A DNA stretch of 64,000 bases from Rahnella variigena (lineage in GTDB: Bacteria > Pseudomonadota > Gammaproteobacteria > Enterobacterales > Enterobacteriaceae). How positions within the stretch are numbered: the first letter of the stretch is position 1; every line of letters starts with the position of its first letter. A program made the position numbers and the translations under genes. Where the stretch lies: assembly GCF_003610915.1 (NCBI RefSeq), contig NZ_NSDJ01000001.1, forward strand, positions 1,240,001 to 1,304,000, given 5' to 3'. This document shows positions 35,703-48,634 of this stretch, piece after piece. The notes under the pieces were generated by a model that was not told where the DNA came from, did not search any database, and was given only the letters and a program-made list of their open reading frames with translations.

Positions 35703-36614
35703 TTATTCCGCGCGGATACAGGTGCCTTTCAGGCCGGCCAGAATGGCTTCGCCATCCTCCAGTGCGCCGATCCCCGCCAGCCCGTGACAGGCATCGACAA
35801 ACTGGCAGGCGGCATTGACTTTCGGCCCCATGGATCCGGCATCGAAGGTCATAGCAGCGAGATCCCGCGGCGTGATGTGATGCAGCGGCCGCTGCTCAGG
35901 CGTGCCCCAGCCGAGGTACACCGCATCGGCATCGGTCAGGATCAACAGCGCGTCGGCCTGTAACTGACGCGCCAGCAGCGCCGCCGAGAGGTCTTTGTCG
36001 ATGACGGCTTCCACGCCCTTCAGCCCGTCATTGGTCTGATGAACCGGCACGCCGCCGCCGCCATTGCAGATGACCAGATAGTGCTGATCCAGCAAGGCCC
36101 GGATAGCATCAATCTCGAGGATGCGCTGTGGTTGAGGGGAAGCGACCACGCGGCGAAAATGCTGCCCGTCGGCTTTCATCGCCCAGCCTTTTTCGGCAGC
36201 CAGATTTTCCGATTGCGCCTGCGTATAAACCGGGCCGATGTATTTCGTCGGGTTATCAAAGGCCGGATCGAGCAGGCTGACTTCCACCTGCGTCAGCAGG
36301 GTGCAGACGCGACTTTCCGGCAGACAATTTTTCAGCGCCTGTTGCAGCAGATAGCCGATCATCCCCTGAGTTTGTGCTACCAGAATATCGAGCGGGTAGG
36401 GCGCGACTGCTGGATAGGCGCTGTTTTGCAGCGCCAGTAATCCGACCTGCGGGCCGTTGCCGTGTACCAGCACAACCCGCCATTTCTGGCATAGCGCAGC
36501 CAGCGTTTTTGCCGCCACACAGATGTTTTTGCGTTGAAGTTCGGCCTCTAGCGGTTCGCCACGGCGCAGTAATGCGTTGCCGCCCAGAGCGACAACCAGA
36601 ACAGGTTTGTTCAT
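35703..36614 (-). CDS. arcC: Carbamate kinase
   Basis: Transfers phosphate from carbamoyl phosphate to ADP, the ATP-yielding step of arginine fermentation. The 303-residue protein has the amino-acid-kinase fold signatures VVALGGNALLRRG (about 7-19), VHGNGPQVG (about 50-58), CNGGGGVPV and ALLILTDADAVYLGWG. It lies 33 bases before the carbamoyltransferase gene and 22 bases after arcA. Confidence 0.94.
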   Translation of the reverse strand: MNKPVLVVALGGNALLRRGEPLEAELQRKNICVAAKTLAALCQKWRVVLVHGNGPQVGLLALQNSAYPAVAPYPLDILVAQTQGMIGYLLQQALKNCLPESRVCTLLTQVEVSLLDPAFDNPTKYIGPVYTQAQSENLAAEKGWAMKADGQHFRRVVASPQPQRILEIDAIRALLDQHYLVICNGGGGVPVHQTNDGLKGVEAVIDKDLSAALLARQLQADALLILTDADAVYLGWGTPEQRPLHHITPRDLAAMTFDAGSMGPKVNAACQFVDACHGLAGIGALEDGEAILAGLKGTCIRAE

Positions 36615-36636
36615 GAAATTTCCCCGGAGTCAGTGA

Positions 36637-37857
36637 TCAGATGTCGTCGCGTTCTAGCGGGCAGCTCATGCAGCGCGCGCCACCGCGGCCTCTTCCCAGT
36701 TCATCGCCCGGAATGGGGAGAACGGTGATCCCGGCTTTATCGTATTTTTCGTTAGTCCAGGTGTTGCGCTCGTAGCCGATCACCACGCCGGGGCGCACGG
36801 TCAGGACGTTATTGGCATCGTTCCATTGTTCGCGTTCGGCCTCGAAACTGTCGCCGCCGGTGGTGATGAGTTTGATGTCATCAATGCCCAGCGCCTTACC
36901 GATTGCCCGCACGAACTGCGGTTCTTCGGTGCGGCGCAGGCCGCCGTGGCCGTCATCGGTCAGCGTCCAGCACTGGGTGGTGTCGCGGACGACTTCCGGG
37001 TAGACGGAGAAGGTGTCGAAGTCGATATGGGTCATGACGGTATCGAGGTGCATGCAGGAGCGATGTTTGGGTAATTCCAGTGCAATCACTTTGGTGGCTT
37101 GCTGATGTTTGAACAGCGAACGGGCGAGGAACTCCACACCCTGCGGCGTCGTACGTTCGGATAAGCCAATTAATACCGCGCCACGACCAATGACTAATAC
37201 ATCACCGCCTTCCAGTGTCGCGTGGTCATAATTAAATTCATCATCGCCAAAGTAAGTAATAAATTCGTTATCGGCAAAGTGCGGATGCCAGCGATATATG
37301 GCCCGCAGATTATTGGTTTCCCGTTTACGCGCCTCTTTTGCCATCGGATTCACCGATACGCCGTTATATATCCAGCAGGAAGTGTCGCGGGTAAATAAAT
37401 GATTGGGTAATGGCTTAATCACAAAGTCATTTAACTGATGTGTATCCGTGACCATATTATGAAAAGTATCGGGGATTTCGCTGTAAGTTAATCCGCCGCT
37501 CATGAACCGGGCCGTTTGCCGGTGGGGTAAATCTGCCAGCCAGCCGCGGATTTCTTCGGCAAATTGTGGCCCCAGCCGGTAATCCGAGATTTGCCGGCTG
37601 AACAGCCAGTCTTTGGCCTCGCGGTTGTCGAGGGTTTCAGTCAGCAGGTCAGTCAGCAATAAAACTTCCACGCCTTGCTGGCGCAAGGTCTGGCTGAAAA
37701 TGTCATGTTCTTTCCCGGCCCGCTCAACAGACAGCACATCATCGAATAATAATTCCTGACAGTTGGAGGGGGTCAGTCGCTGCAAACTTAAATTTGGCCG
37801 GTGAAGCATCACGCTGCGAAGTTGGCCTATTTCGGATCCTACATAATGCCGTTTCAT
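36637..37857 (-). CDS. arcA: Arginine deiminase
   Basis: Hydrolyses arginine to citrulline and ammonia. From the ATG at 37857 (AGGGATAAAT before it) the protein has 406 residues, the usual length; an in-frame start 13 codons upstream lacks a ribosome site. Active-site segments are visible: FTRDTSCW, the [10 protein letters not shown] segment with the catalytic His, and Cys396 in [11 protein letters not shown] as nucleophile. First gene of arcA-arcC-arcB-carrier-argR. Upstream lie an FNR-type box and a three-fold 11-bp repeat. Confidence 0.95.
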   Translation of the reverse strand: MKRHYVGSEIGQLRSVMLHRPNLSLQRLTPSNCQELLFDDVLSVERAGKEHDIFSQTLRQQGVEVLLLTDLLTETLDNREAKDWLFSRQISDYRLGPQFAEEIRGWLADLPHRQTARFMSGGLTYSEIPDTFHNMVTDTHQLNDFVIKPLPNHLFTRDTSCWIYNGVSVNPMAKEARKRETNNLRAIYRWHPHFADNEFITYFGDDEFNYDHATLEGGDVLVIGRGAVLIGLSERTTPQGVEFLARSLFKHQQATKVIALELPKHRSCMHLDTVMTHIDFDTFSVYPEVVRDTTQCWTLTDDGHGGLRRTEEPQFVRAIGKALGIDDIKLITTGGDSFEAEREQWNDANNVLTVRPGVVIGYERNTWTNEKYDKAGITVLPIPGDELGRGRGGARCMSCPLERDDI

Positions 37858-37896
37858 ATTTATCCCTTTTAAAAGACGAAATAATGTTCCGGTCAA

Positions 37897-37929
37897 TTTC
37901 AGCTAAATTTCAGCTGAATTTCAGATAAA
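37897..37929 (-). repeat. Three tandem 11-bp repeats upstream of arcA
   Basis: Read on the minus strand the units are TCTGAAATTCA, GCTGAAATTTA and GCTGAAATTGA, exactly 11 bases apart, ending 40 bases before the arcA ATG. One-helical-turn spacing suggests a protein binding array; the core TGAA(A/T) resembles ARG-box half-sites, so the adjacent ArgR-like protein is a candidate ligand (inference). Confidence 0.6.
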
Positions 37930-38069
37930 GAAATCCCGTGGAGAATAAAACGCGTTATTCAGCCTGGAAGGAAGTGCGCCCGGAACGGAGTGAATAATAT
38001 TCCGCGCAGGCATTTAATATGTGACTTCGATCGCATCAGAATAAAACCATGGTGATGGTTACCTGTTGA

Positions 38070-38083
38070 TTGATAAACATCAT
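38070..38083 (-). promoter_or_regulatory. Predicted FNR box of the arc operon
   Basis: TTGAT-AAAC-ATCAT matches the FNR consensus TTGAT-n4-ATCAA at nine of ten positions. Arginine deiminase operons are commonly switched on by FNR or ANR under oxygen limitation. It lies about 215 bases from the arcA ATG, so the transcript would have a long leader if this is the activating site. Confidence 0.5.
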
Positions 38084-38532
38084 TGTTTTATTTATTAGCA
38101 TATTCAGTAAAGTGAATAATCACCGGAATATGAGAGTAATTATTTCTTCTGACAGTGAGTGACCGTATGAGATAATATTTATTCAATCCTAATTCACTAA
38201 AAAATAAAGGGTTTATTCTGAGCTTGCATAGAATGGCTTTTTTTGTGATTAAAGATTTATAACTTCTCAAAAATCCTAAATAACTATTATCTGTTTTCGC
38301 TGCTTTGGATTTAATTAAATATGTGACCGGCGGGTGAGTTTTTAGAAATAGTCCGTAAGACCAACAGGATGAAAGCGGCATACTGAATATGTTCTCAGTG
38401 TTTATGCAATCTGACTGCATAACCATTGTTTCCCGGCTGCGGGTGGCGTTAAGCCGCAAAAATATTTCCCATGAAGTTAAAATCTTGATCCCGCTCTGGC
38501 AACCGGACAGCAAACAGGATTAGTATTTATGA

Positions 38533-40825
<2,293 letters not shown>

Positions 40826-41000
40826 ATCGGTTCCTTCTTACTGCGTTTCTGTTTTTCTATTGAACAGGTTAAAACCAAAGCGCTTTAAAAAGGGTAGTTG
40901 AAAATGAGGTCTTCTGACGGGAACGGGCGGGATAAAGTGCAAAACGTTGTAAATATTGCGACGTGCAGAAAGTTCATCCTTACTGCACGTCGGGGATAAA

Positions 41001-42008
41001 TCAGGCGTTGCCGAGCGTAGCGACCATCACCGCTTTGATGGTGTGCAGACGGTTTTCCGCCTGATCAAACACCACGCTGTGGCTGGACTCAAAGACGTCA
41101 TCCGTGACTTCCATGCCGCCTTGCAGGCCGTATTCTTCCGCCATTTGCTTGCCGAGCGTGGTCTGGTCGTCATGGAATGCAGGCAGACAATGCAGGAATT
41201 TCACCTGCGGATTGCCGGTCAGTGCCAGCATTGCGCTGTTGACCTGATAAGCGCGCAGCAAATTAATGCGCTCTTTCCAGACTTCTTTCGGCTCGCCCAT
41301 GGAAACCCACACGTCGGTATACAGGAAATCAGCGTCTTTCACGCCGGCTGCAATATCTTCGGTCAGGGTGATATTGCCGCCATTTTCTTGTGCCAGATGC
41401 GTGCAGGTGGCGACCAGTTCGGCTTCCGGCCAGCAGGCTGAAGGCGCGACCAGACGCAAATCCAGACCGCATAACGCGGCGGCTTCCAGCAGTGAATTGC
41501 CCATATTGTTACGGGTGTCGCCCAGATACGCCAGACGCATACCTTGCAGCGGCTGGCCCGGTAAATGCTCCTGCATGGTCAGCAGATCAGCCAGCAACTG
41601 GGTCGGATGGAATTCATTGGTTAAGCCATTCCAGACTGGCACACCGGCGTATTGCGCCAGAATTTCGACTTTATCCTGACCGAAACCACGATACTGAATA
41701 CCGTCATACATGCGGCCGAGGACGCGGGCGGTATCTTTCATCGATTCTTTATGGCCGATCTGGCTGCCACTTGGGCCGAGATAGGTGACTTTCGCTCCCT
41801 GATCATAAGCGGCAACTTCGAAAGAGCATCGGGTGCGGGTTGAGTCTTTTTCGAAGATGAGCGCGATGTTTTTGCCTTGCAGACTGGCTTTTTCGGTGCC
41901 GTTCTTTTTAGCGGCTTTTAATTCTGCGGAGAGTTTCAGCAGTGACGAAATCTCTGACGGGGTAAAATCCAGTAACCTGAGAAAATGACGTTTACTCAAC
42001 AAACTCAT
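41001..42008 (-). CDS. argI: Ornithine carbamoyltransferase, anabolic ArgI
   Basis: Makes citrulline from ornithine and carbamoyl phosphate in arginine synthesis. The 335-residue protein has STRTR at 56-60, [10 protein letters not shown] and HCLPAFH. The ATG at 42008 is the family start ([16 protein letters not shown]); the frame remains open 23 codons upstream but runs through the ARG boxes. A tandem ARG-box pair 34-68 bases upstream and the neighbouring rraB, divergent as in E. coli, identify it as the biosynthetic copy. Confidence 0.95.
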   Translation of the reverse strand: MSLLSKRHFLRLLDFTPSEISSLLKLSAELKAAKKNGTEKASLQGKNIALIFEKDSTRTRCSFEVAAYDQGAKVTYLGPSGSQIGHKESMKDTARVLGRMYDGIQYRGFGQDKVEILAQYAGVPVWNGLTNEFHPTQLLADLLTMQEHLPGQPLQGMRLAYLGDTRNNMGNSLLEAAALCGLDLRLVAPSACWPEAELVATCTHLAQENGGNITLTEDIAAGVKDADFLYTDVWVSMGEPKEVWKERINLLRAYQVNSAMLALTGNPQVKFLHCLPAFHDDQTTLGKQMAEEYGLQGGMEVTDDVFESSHSVVFDQAENRLHTIKAVMVATLGNA

Positions 42009-42039
42009 GATGTCGCTCCATAGCGCGTAAGCATTTCGG

Positions 42040-42078
42040 ATTGAATTAAAATTCAATTTAACTGGATGAATATGCAAT
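42040..42078 (-). promoter_or_regulatory. Tandem ARG boxes of argI
   Basis: Box 1 core TGAATTAAAATTCA (42042-42055) is a perfect match to the ArgR consensus. Box 2 core TGGATGAATATGCA (42063-42076) matches 11 of 14. Centres are 21 bases apart, i.e. two 18-bp boxes with a 3-bp gap, the standard ArgR hexamer operator. Confidence 0.9.
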
Positions 42079-42176
42079 TACAACCCCGCCGAGAAAACTT
42101 TCTCTTTAATAGTGGAGACGCGCCCTGCGGTGTGTGAAAATAGCGTACAAACGTCACATTGATTGAGGACAGAGAT

Positions 42177-42602
42177 ATGGCAAACCGTGAATTGCTGGAA
42201 GAACAACGTGAAGAGACTCGCTTAATCATCGAAGAACTGCTGGATGATGGCAGTGATCCTGACGCGCTTTACACTATCGAACACCACTTATCTTCAGAAA
42301 AGTTTGAAGTTCTGGAGAAAGCCGCAGTCGAAGCGTTCAAGCTGGGTTACGAAGTGACTGACCCTGAAGAACTGGAAGTAGAAGACGGTTCTGTTGTGAT
42401 GTGCTGTGACGTGATCAGCGAAATCGCGCTGAAAGCGGAACTGATCGACGCTCAGGTTGAACAGCTGATGAACCTGGCTGAAGCCAACGGCGTTAACTAC
42501 GACGGCTGGGGCACTTACTTCGAAGGCGATGACGACGAAGAAGGTGAAGAAGGCGAAGACGAAGATTTCGTTGATGAAGATGATGACGGGAAACGTCATT
42601 AA
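42177..42602 (+). CDS. rraB: RNase E inhibitor RraB
   Basis: The 141-residue protein matches E. coli RraB (YjgD): [20 protein letters not shown] at the start and a very acidic tail (about 118-137) before GKRH. RraB binds the RNase E C-terminal scaffold and changes degradosome composition and mRNA decay. The ATG at 42177 follows TTGAGGACAGAGAT; an in-frame start six codons earlier is unlikely. Confidence 0.95.
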   Translation: MANRELLEEQREETRLIIEELLDDGSDPDALYTIEHHLSSEKFEVLEKAAVEAFKLGYEVTDPEELEVEDGSVVMCCDVISEIALKAELIDAQVEQLMNLAEANGVNYDGWGTYFEGDDDEEGEEGEDEDFVDEDDDGKRH

Positions 42603-42608
42603 TCTGGC

Positions 42609-42718
42609 TCCCTCCCCTGCGAAGGGGAGGGCTGGGGTGGGGTATTGATGATAACTCAACATTTGATGTTGTCAGCTAAACCCCCTCCCGACCTCCCCCT
42701 TCGCAGGGGGAGGAGTTA
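42609..42718. repeat. REP/BIME-like inverted pair between rraB and bglA
   Basis: Two GC-rich units in opposite orientation: CTCCCCTGCGAAGGGGAGG with GGGGTGGGG at the left, and the mirrored CCCCCTCCCGACC with CTTCGCAGGGGGAG at the right, each unit itself a hairpin, around an AT-rich centre of about 40 bases. Elements of this type are scattered between converging genes in enterobacteria and can end transcription or bind gyrase or IHF. The short hairpin at 12990-13015 looks related. Confidence 0.75.
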
Positions 42719-42719
42719 A

Positions 42720-44171
<1,452 letters not shown>

Positions 44172-44217
44172 TTATTGAGGGCAGATTGCTTCTGCCCTGT
44201 AGATCGTAATGTCAGAT

Positions 44218-45750
44218 TTAATTCATTTCTGCCTGAGTGGCACGTCGGGTTTCTGCCTGAACTTTTTTGGTCGCGGCAACGTCGGGTTCATCTTTAAATC
44301 CGACCAGCCAGGTAAACAGCGCACCGAGCACAAAGGCGACGGTAATCGACAGCAGGAAACCGAGGAACTGCGGCATGTGGCCTTCTTTGAAGAACACCGG
44401 CAGTACGGCGATACCCGGCAGACAGTAGCTCCATGACACGGCGTTAAAGGAACCGGCGATCGCACCGCCGATACCGCCTGCGACACAGCTGCACAGGAAT
44501 GGTTTTTTCAGGCGCAGCGCCACACCGTAAATTGCAGGTTCAGTGATACCAAACAGGCCGGTGACGCCAGCGGACAGCGAGATACCTTTCATTTCGCGGC
44601 TGCGGGTTTTCAGGTACACGCCAAACATACTGCCGGTCATCGCGAAGACCGCGGAAGCCTGCAGACCGGTAAAGGTGTCATAACCCAGCGTAGCGTAGTT
44701 GCCGACGGTGACCGGCGTAATACCCCAGTGAACGCCCAGCGTTACCAGAGGCTGCCAGAATGCACCTACCACGAAACCGGCAATGGTCGGGCTGAGGTGA
44801 TAAAGCGTGTTGTATACGCCGCCAATCGCGCCACCAATCAGGTTTCCGACCGGGCCAAACACCAGCAGCGTCATCGGAACCATAATCGCGATACAGAACA
44901 TCGGTGTGAACAGATTGCGGATAACTACCGGCAGCACTTTATTAAAGAAGTGCTCGATATACGACATTGCCCAGACCATCAGAATGATCGGGATAACAGA
45001 CGCGGTATAGCTCAGGTATTTCACCGGAATGCCGAGGAAATCGAGCGTCGGCGCGGAAACCGGAATACCGACTACATTCTGCAGGATATTCGCCATATCA
45101 GGATTGCTGACCGCTTCACGCATCAGCTGTTGCATGGCCGGATCGGCGGAGTTGATCGACGTAATCTTAAACGCCGTCACCATATTCATGTAATCCGGGC
45201 TGATCAGCGCGCAGGCCGTAATCACTGCGGTAAACGGATTGACGTTGAATTTTTTGGCTGCGGTAAACGCAATCATCACCGGCAGGAAGGTAAACGCTGT
45301 CCAGGACACAAAGTTGAGAATACGGTAGGTGCCGCTGTTCGCGTCCATAATGCCGACGGCAGCGAGGAAGGAGATAATTCCCTGCAAAATACCGCACGCC
45401 GCAAGCTGATAAAGGAACGGTGTAAAGATGCTGGAGATAACATCCATCACGCGGCTGACGATGCCCACATTGGGCGCGGAAACCGGTGCGTTTTCGTCAA
45501 TCTCAATCAGTTTCAGAACCTGTTTATAGGCGTCGCTCACATGGTTGCCGATCACTACCTGCATCTGGCCGCCGGCTTCGATAACTGTAATCACGCCTTT
45601 CACGCGTTTTAATTCTTCTTTATCGACGGCGTTATTATCTTTCAGAACAAAGCGTAAACGGGTGGCACAATGTGTGATGCTAATCACATTATTATCGCCG
45701 CCAATATATTTAACAATATCCTGAGCTGTCTGAGCGTAATCAATAGCCAT
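44218..45750 (-). CDS. Beta-glucoside PTS transporter, EIIBC
   Basis: A 510-residue PTS permease: N-terminal IIB domain (about 1-85) with phosphorylated Cys28 in SITHCATRLRF, then a IIC domain with about ten membrane segments and the family motif GLFGITEPAIYGV. No IIA domain is fused (bgl/asc-type proteins often have one), so phosphate must come from another IIA such as Crr. It imports and phosphorylates beta-glucosides for the downstream GH1 enzyme. Exact substrate (arbutin, salicin, cellobiose) cannot be read. Confidence 0.92.
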   Translation of the reverse strand: MAIDYAQTAQDIVKYIGGDNNVISITHCATRLRFVLKDNNAVDKEELKRVKGVITVIEAGGQMQVVIGNHVSDAYKQVLKLIEIDENAPVSAPNVGIVSRVMDVISSIFTPFLYQLAACGILQGIISFLAAVGIMDANSGTYRILNFVSWTAFTFLPVMIAFTAAKKFNVNPFTAVITACALISPDYMNMVTAFKITSINSADPAMQQLMREAVSNPDMANILQNVVGIPVSAPTLDFLGIPVKYLSYTASVIPIILMVWAMSYIEHFFNKVLPVVIRNLFTPMFCIAIMVPMTLLVFGPVGNLIGGAIGGVYNTLYHLSPTIAGFVVGAFWQPLVTLGVHWGITPVTVGNYATLGYDTFTGLQASAVFAMTGSMFGVYLKTRSREMKGISLSAGVTGLFGITEPAIYGVALRLKKPFLCSCVAGGIGGAIAGSFNAVSWSYCLPGIAVLPVFFKEGHMPQFLGFLLSITVAFVLGALFTWLVGFKDEPDVAATKKVQAETRRATQAEMN

Positions 45751-45845
45751 TATTTATTATTCTCCTGCGGGTATACAGAGGTGAGCTTTTTTGTTTTTTT
45801 ACTCGTTGGCAGGAGTGTAGCAAAAGAAAGGGTATTGTCACGATA

Positions 45846-45874
45846 TAACAAAAAACAATTCGGGTGATTTGTTA
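45846..45874. promoter_or_regulatory. Inverted repeat in the PTS promoter region
   Basis: TAACAAA (45846-45852) and TTTGTTA (45868-45874) are mirrored with 15 bases between, in the 147-base gap between the RpiR gene and the PTS gene. A candidate operator for the RpiR protein. Confidence 0.45.
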
Positions 45875-45897
45875 CATCTTAAAAACACCCTGTTTTT

Positions 45898-46638
45898 TCA
45901 TTGCGCTGAGTCACGTTTTATTAAAGGTAATTTCTTTCCGATGGTTTCAATAATATAAAGTACGGGGATCTGAGTGGTAATATTATATTGACCTTCGAGC
46001 ACGATTTGCGGCATGTGGTAGGAGATGTTGAGGTCTGCCATCCGCGCCAGCGTTGAGGTTTCGCTGTTGGTCAGGCTGATGATCTTGCAGTTATGCTGGC
46101 TGAACTGCGTGGCAAAACGCAGGACTTCTTCCGTTTCACCGGAGACAGAGAGAATAATGGCGATAGCATCTTTATACATATCGCTGTTGATCGGAAAATA
46201 AGGGTCGTCAATAAAGGTGCTGAATTTCCCGACATTAGAGAAAAAGCGTGCGCTGTATTTTCCGAGTGAACCGGATGTTCCTACGCCAACAAATATAATA
46301 CGCTGGGCATTCGCTATTTGTTTTGCCGCTTCATCTAATAACTCATCGAACTCGCTGTTATTAATACTTTTGAAATAGCTGATGATCTCGCTAATTCCAA
46401 ATGAAACAGGTGGCTTTTCTTCATGTTCTAAAAACAGTTTAAAACGGATACGAAACTCAGAGTAACCGTCGCAATCCATTTTCTTGCAAAAGCGCAGAAC
46501 GGTTGTCGTTGAGACGCCCGCCGCATCAGCCAGTTCACGAATGGTCATGTACATGACCTTATCGCCATTTTTGACGATGTAGTTATAGACCGTCAGTTCC
46601 AGTTCGTTTAACGCTGAAATGGCTTTGTGTGTGAACAT
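45898..46638 (-). CDS. RpiR-family transcriptional regulator
   Basis: A 246-residue protein with an N-terminal HTH_6 domain (about 1-78, RELADAAGVSTTTVLRFCKKM) and a C-terminal SIS sugar-phosphate domain (about 105-235, FVGVGTSGSLGKYSARFF). It lies directly upstream of, and in the same direction as, the PTS and GH1 genes, so it most likely senses a phosphorylated glucoside or glucose 6-phosphate and controls this operon. Confidence 0.9.
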   Translation of the reverse strand: MFTHKAISALNELELTVYNYIVKNGDKVMYMTIRELADAAGVSTTTVLRFCKKMDCDGYSEFRIRFKLFLEHEEKPPVSFGISEIISYFKSINNSEFDELLDEAAKQIANAQRIIFVGVGTSGSLGKYSARFFSNVGKFSTFIDDPYFPINSDMYKDAIAIILSVSGETEEVLRFATQFSQHNCKIISLTNSETSTLARMADLNISYHMPQIVLEGQYNITTQIPVLYIIETIGKKLPLIKRDSAQ

Positions 46639-46680
46639 GTGATGCCTGTTTGCAAAGAGCTGATAAAGAAAGAAACGGTG

Positions 46681-47184
46681 TCAGAGATGTTTTAACATCG
46701 TCACTTCACAGTCGACATGGCCGGTATTGCCCATTGCGCCGTCAATGTGTTGAAAACCCAGACGCTCATACAGCGCGATAGCCTGTGTAAGACTGGCGGT
46801 GGTTTCCAGATAGCAGCGGGCAAAACCCTGTGAGCGCGCATGTTCAATGGCCTGAAGCGCCAGACGTTTCGCCAGCCCCTGACCGCGCAGGGAAGGCATG
46901 AAATACATCTTCTGTAATTCACACAAATCGTGTTCAGCGCCTGAGAGCGGAGCAACACCGCCGCCACCGGCGACCACACCATCCAGTTCCACCACCCAGT
47001 AAGCACAACGCGGCTGGCTGTAGCTTTCATACAGATGATCTAAATTCGGATCAGCGACGGTATAGCCTTTATCGGCAGTCAGGCCAAATTCGGCTGAAAC
47101 GTGGCGGATTACGTTAGCGATGGCGGCATTATCTTCGGGACGGATCGGGCGCACCAGCACGCTGACAGGAAAGGTGGTCGTCAT
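46681..47184 (-). CDS. yjgM: GNAT-family N-acetyltransferase YjgM
   Basis: A 167-residue acetyltransferase close to E. coli YjgM ([45 protein letters not shown] with the acetyl-CoA motif RGQGLA). The substrate is unknown; E. coli YjgM (OatA) has been described as an O-acetylserine-related or general acetyltransferase, which I cannot confirm. ATG 47184 is preferred; a GTG three codons upstream (47193) with GGGAA before it is also possible. Confidence 0.88.
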   Translation of the reverse strand: MTTTFPVSVLVRPIRPEDNAAIANVIRHVSAEFGLTADKGYTVADPNLDHLYESYSQPRCAYWVVELDGVVAGGGGVAPLSGAEHDLCELQKMYFMPSLRGQGLAKRLALQAIEHARSQGFARCYLETTASLTQAIALYERLGFQHIDGAMGNTGHVDCEVTMLKHL

Positions 47185-47440
47185 GTTGCTCACTTAGTTC
47201 CCACAATGAATAATCAAACAGACCGTTTTAATACCATCTTAGGGCGTGCAGATGCAACGCCGCAGGCGTGTCCCGCTGATTTTACTTATCTCAAATGAGA
47301 ATTTTTTTCATTGGCAGAGCCAATAATTCGTTGCCTGCAAGGTCAGGGGCGTGATTAAATCTTCGACGTTATATATCGTGCTACGCAACCTTCTTTTTTA
47401 AGAAGGGTGTTTCTCATTCCTTTCAGGACGAAAGATAAAA

Positions 47441-48631
47441 ATGTCAGATAATAATCACTACAACGATAACCTGCATCAGGTGCGTTTTCATGGCAAGGGC
47501 GGGGAATATTTCGCAATATGGCTGGTTAATGCATTATTAACCATCATTACTCTGGGGATTTATTCTGCCTGGGCGACCGTTCGTCGTCGCCGTTATTTTT
47601 TAGGTAATACCGAAATTAACGGAGATCGTTTTGACTATCACGCAAAGCCCATTCAAATATTGAAAGGGCGTCTGCTGGTGATCGGCGGCATTATTGTTTT
47701 CTATATTCTGGCGGCGATACTCCCTCAGTTAGCATTGTTGATTGCGCTGGCTTTTCTGGCGTTACTGCCGTGGGTAGTGATCCGCAGCTGGCGCTATAAC
47801 GCGATCATGACCAGCTTCCGCGGTGTGCGTTTCAACTATCACTGCAAAGTGGGGCGTGCTTACTGGACAATGTATCTGTGCCCGATTTTATTAATGCTGG
47901 CGTTGTATATTCCGATTACTGCCGTGGTGTTGATTGCAGTTCAGATGGCCAGTATTAGCGCCATATTAATAAGCGTCATAATAGTTGTCGTGGCCTTGGT
48001 TCCGGGCGTTGCGGCGGTTCAGGGTATTATCAGCGCGATGACGCATGACTTGTACATCAATAATCACTTTTTCGGAAATACTGCTTTCCGCGCAGAGCTG
48101 AAAAAGTCGACCTTTATTAAGTACAGCTTATTAGCCATCGTATTATTCCTGCCTTTCCTGATTGTGGCGTTCTGGCTGATGGGCTCGTTCTTCACCACGA
48201 TGTACCAGATGGTTGCGATGGGGGCGATGTCTGATGATATGGCCGGTGCAATGCTGTTAAGTAACTTGTTCAGCTTCCTCATGGCTTTCGTCGTGCTGAT
48301 CGTCGGTGCATTGGTTGTGGCCAGTTATCAGGTGGTCGCCGTACGTAATTATGTCTTAAATCAGACGCACATCGGTGAGCGTGTAAAACTGCGTTCATCC
48401 ATGAAAACCGCTTCTTATCTGGGACTGCTTTTCACCAATGCGCTGATTGTGGTCTTCTCGCTGGGTCTGGCAACGCCAGTGGCGCATGTCCGCGCTGCGC
48501 GATATATGGCGGAGCGCACTGCGGTGGTAGGCGATCTGTCCTTGCCTGACGTTAATGCTCATCATGATGCGGCCAATACAGCGGTAGCAGAAGAAGTCGT
48601 GCAGGCATTTGATCTCGGCATCGGTATGTAA
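47441..48631 (+). CDS. yjgN: DUF898 inner-membrane protein YjgN
   Basis: A 396-residue membrane protein with about eight hydrophobic segments in two blocks, each followed by a short domain with basic residues; FHGKGGEYFAIWLVNALLTIITLGIYSAWATVRRRRYF is cut here to its marker GIYSAW-TVRRRRYF, the DUF898 signature. It matches E. coli YjgN. Function unknown. The M48 peptidase gene starts 3 bases after its stop, so the two proteins are co-expressed and may act together at the membrane. A small hairpin (47389-47406) lies in the leader. Confidence 0.92.
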   Translation: MSDNNHYNDNLHQVRFHGKGGEYFAIWLVNALLTIITLGIYSAWATVRRRRYFLGNTEINGDRFDYHAKPIQILKGRLLVIGGIIVFYILAAILPQLALLIALAFLALLPWVVIRSWRYNAIMTSFRGVRFNYHCKVGRAYWTMYLCPILLMLALYIPITAVVLIAVQMASISAILISVIIVVVALVPGVAAVQGIISAMTHDLYINNHFFGNTAFRAELKKSTFIKYSLLAIVLFLPFLIVAFWLMGSFFTTMYQMVAMGAMSDDMAGAMLLSNLFSFLMAFVVLIVGALVVASYQVVAVRNYVLNQTHIGERVKLRSSMKTASYLGLLFTNALIVVFSLGLATPVAHVRAARYMAERTAVVGDLSLPDVNAHHDAANTAVAEEVVQAFDLGIGM

Positions 48632-48634
48632 AAC

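Noticed and set aside
38088..38513. Minus-strand frame of 141 codons upstream of arcA
   Set aside because: TTG start, no ribosome site, no recognisable domain, in an AT-rich control region; more likely non-coding.
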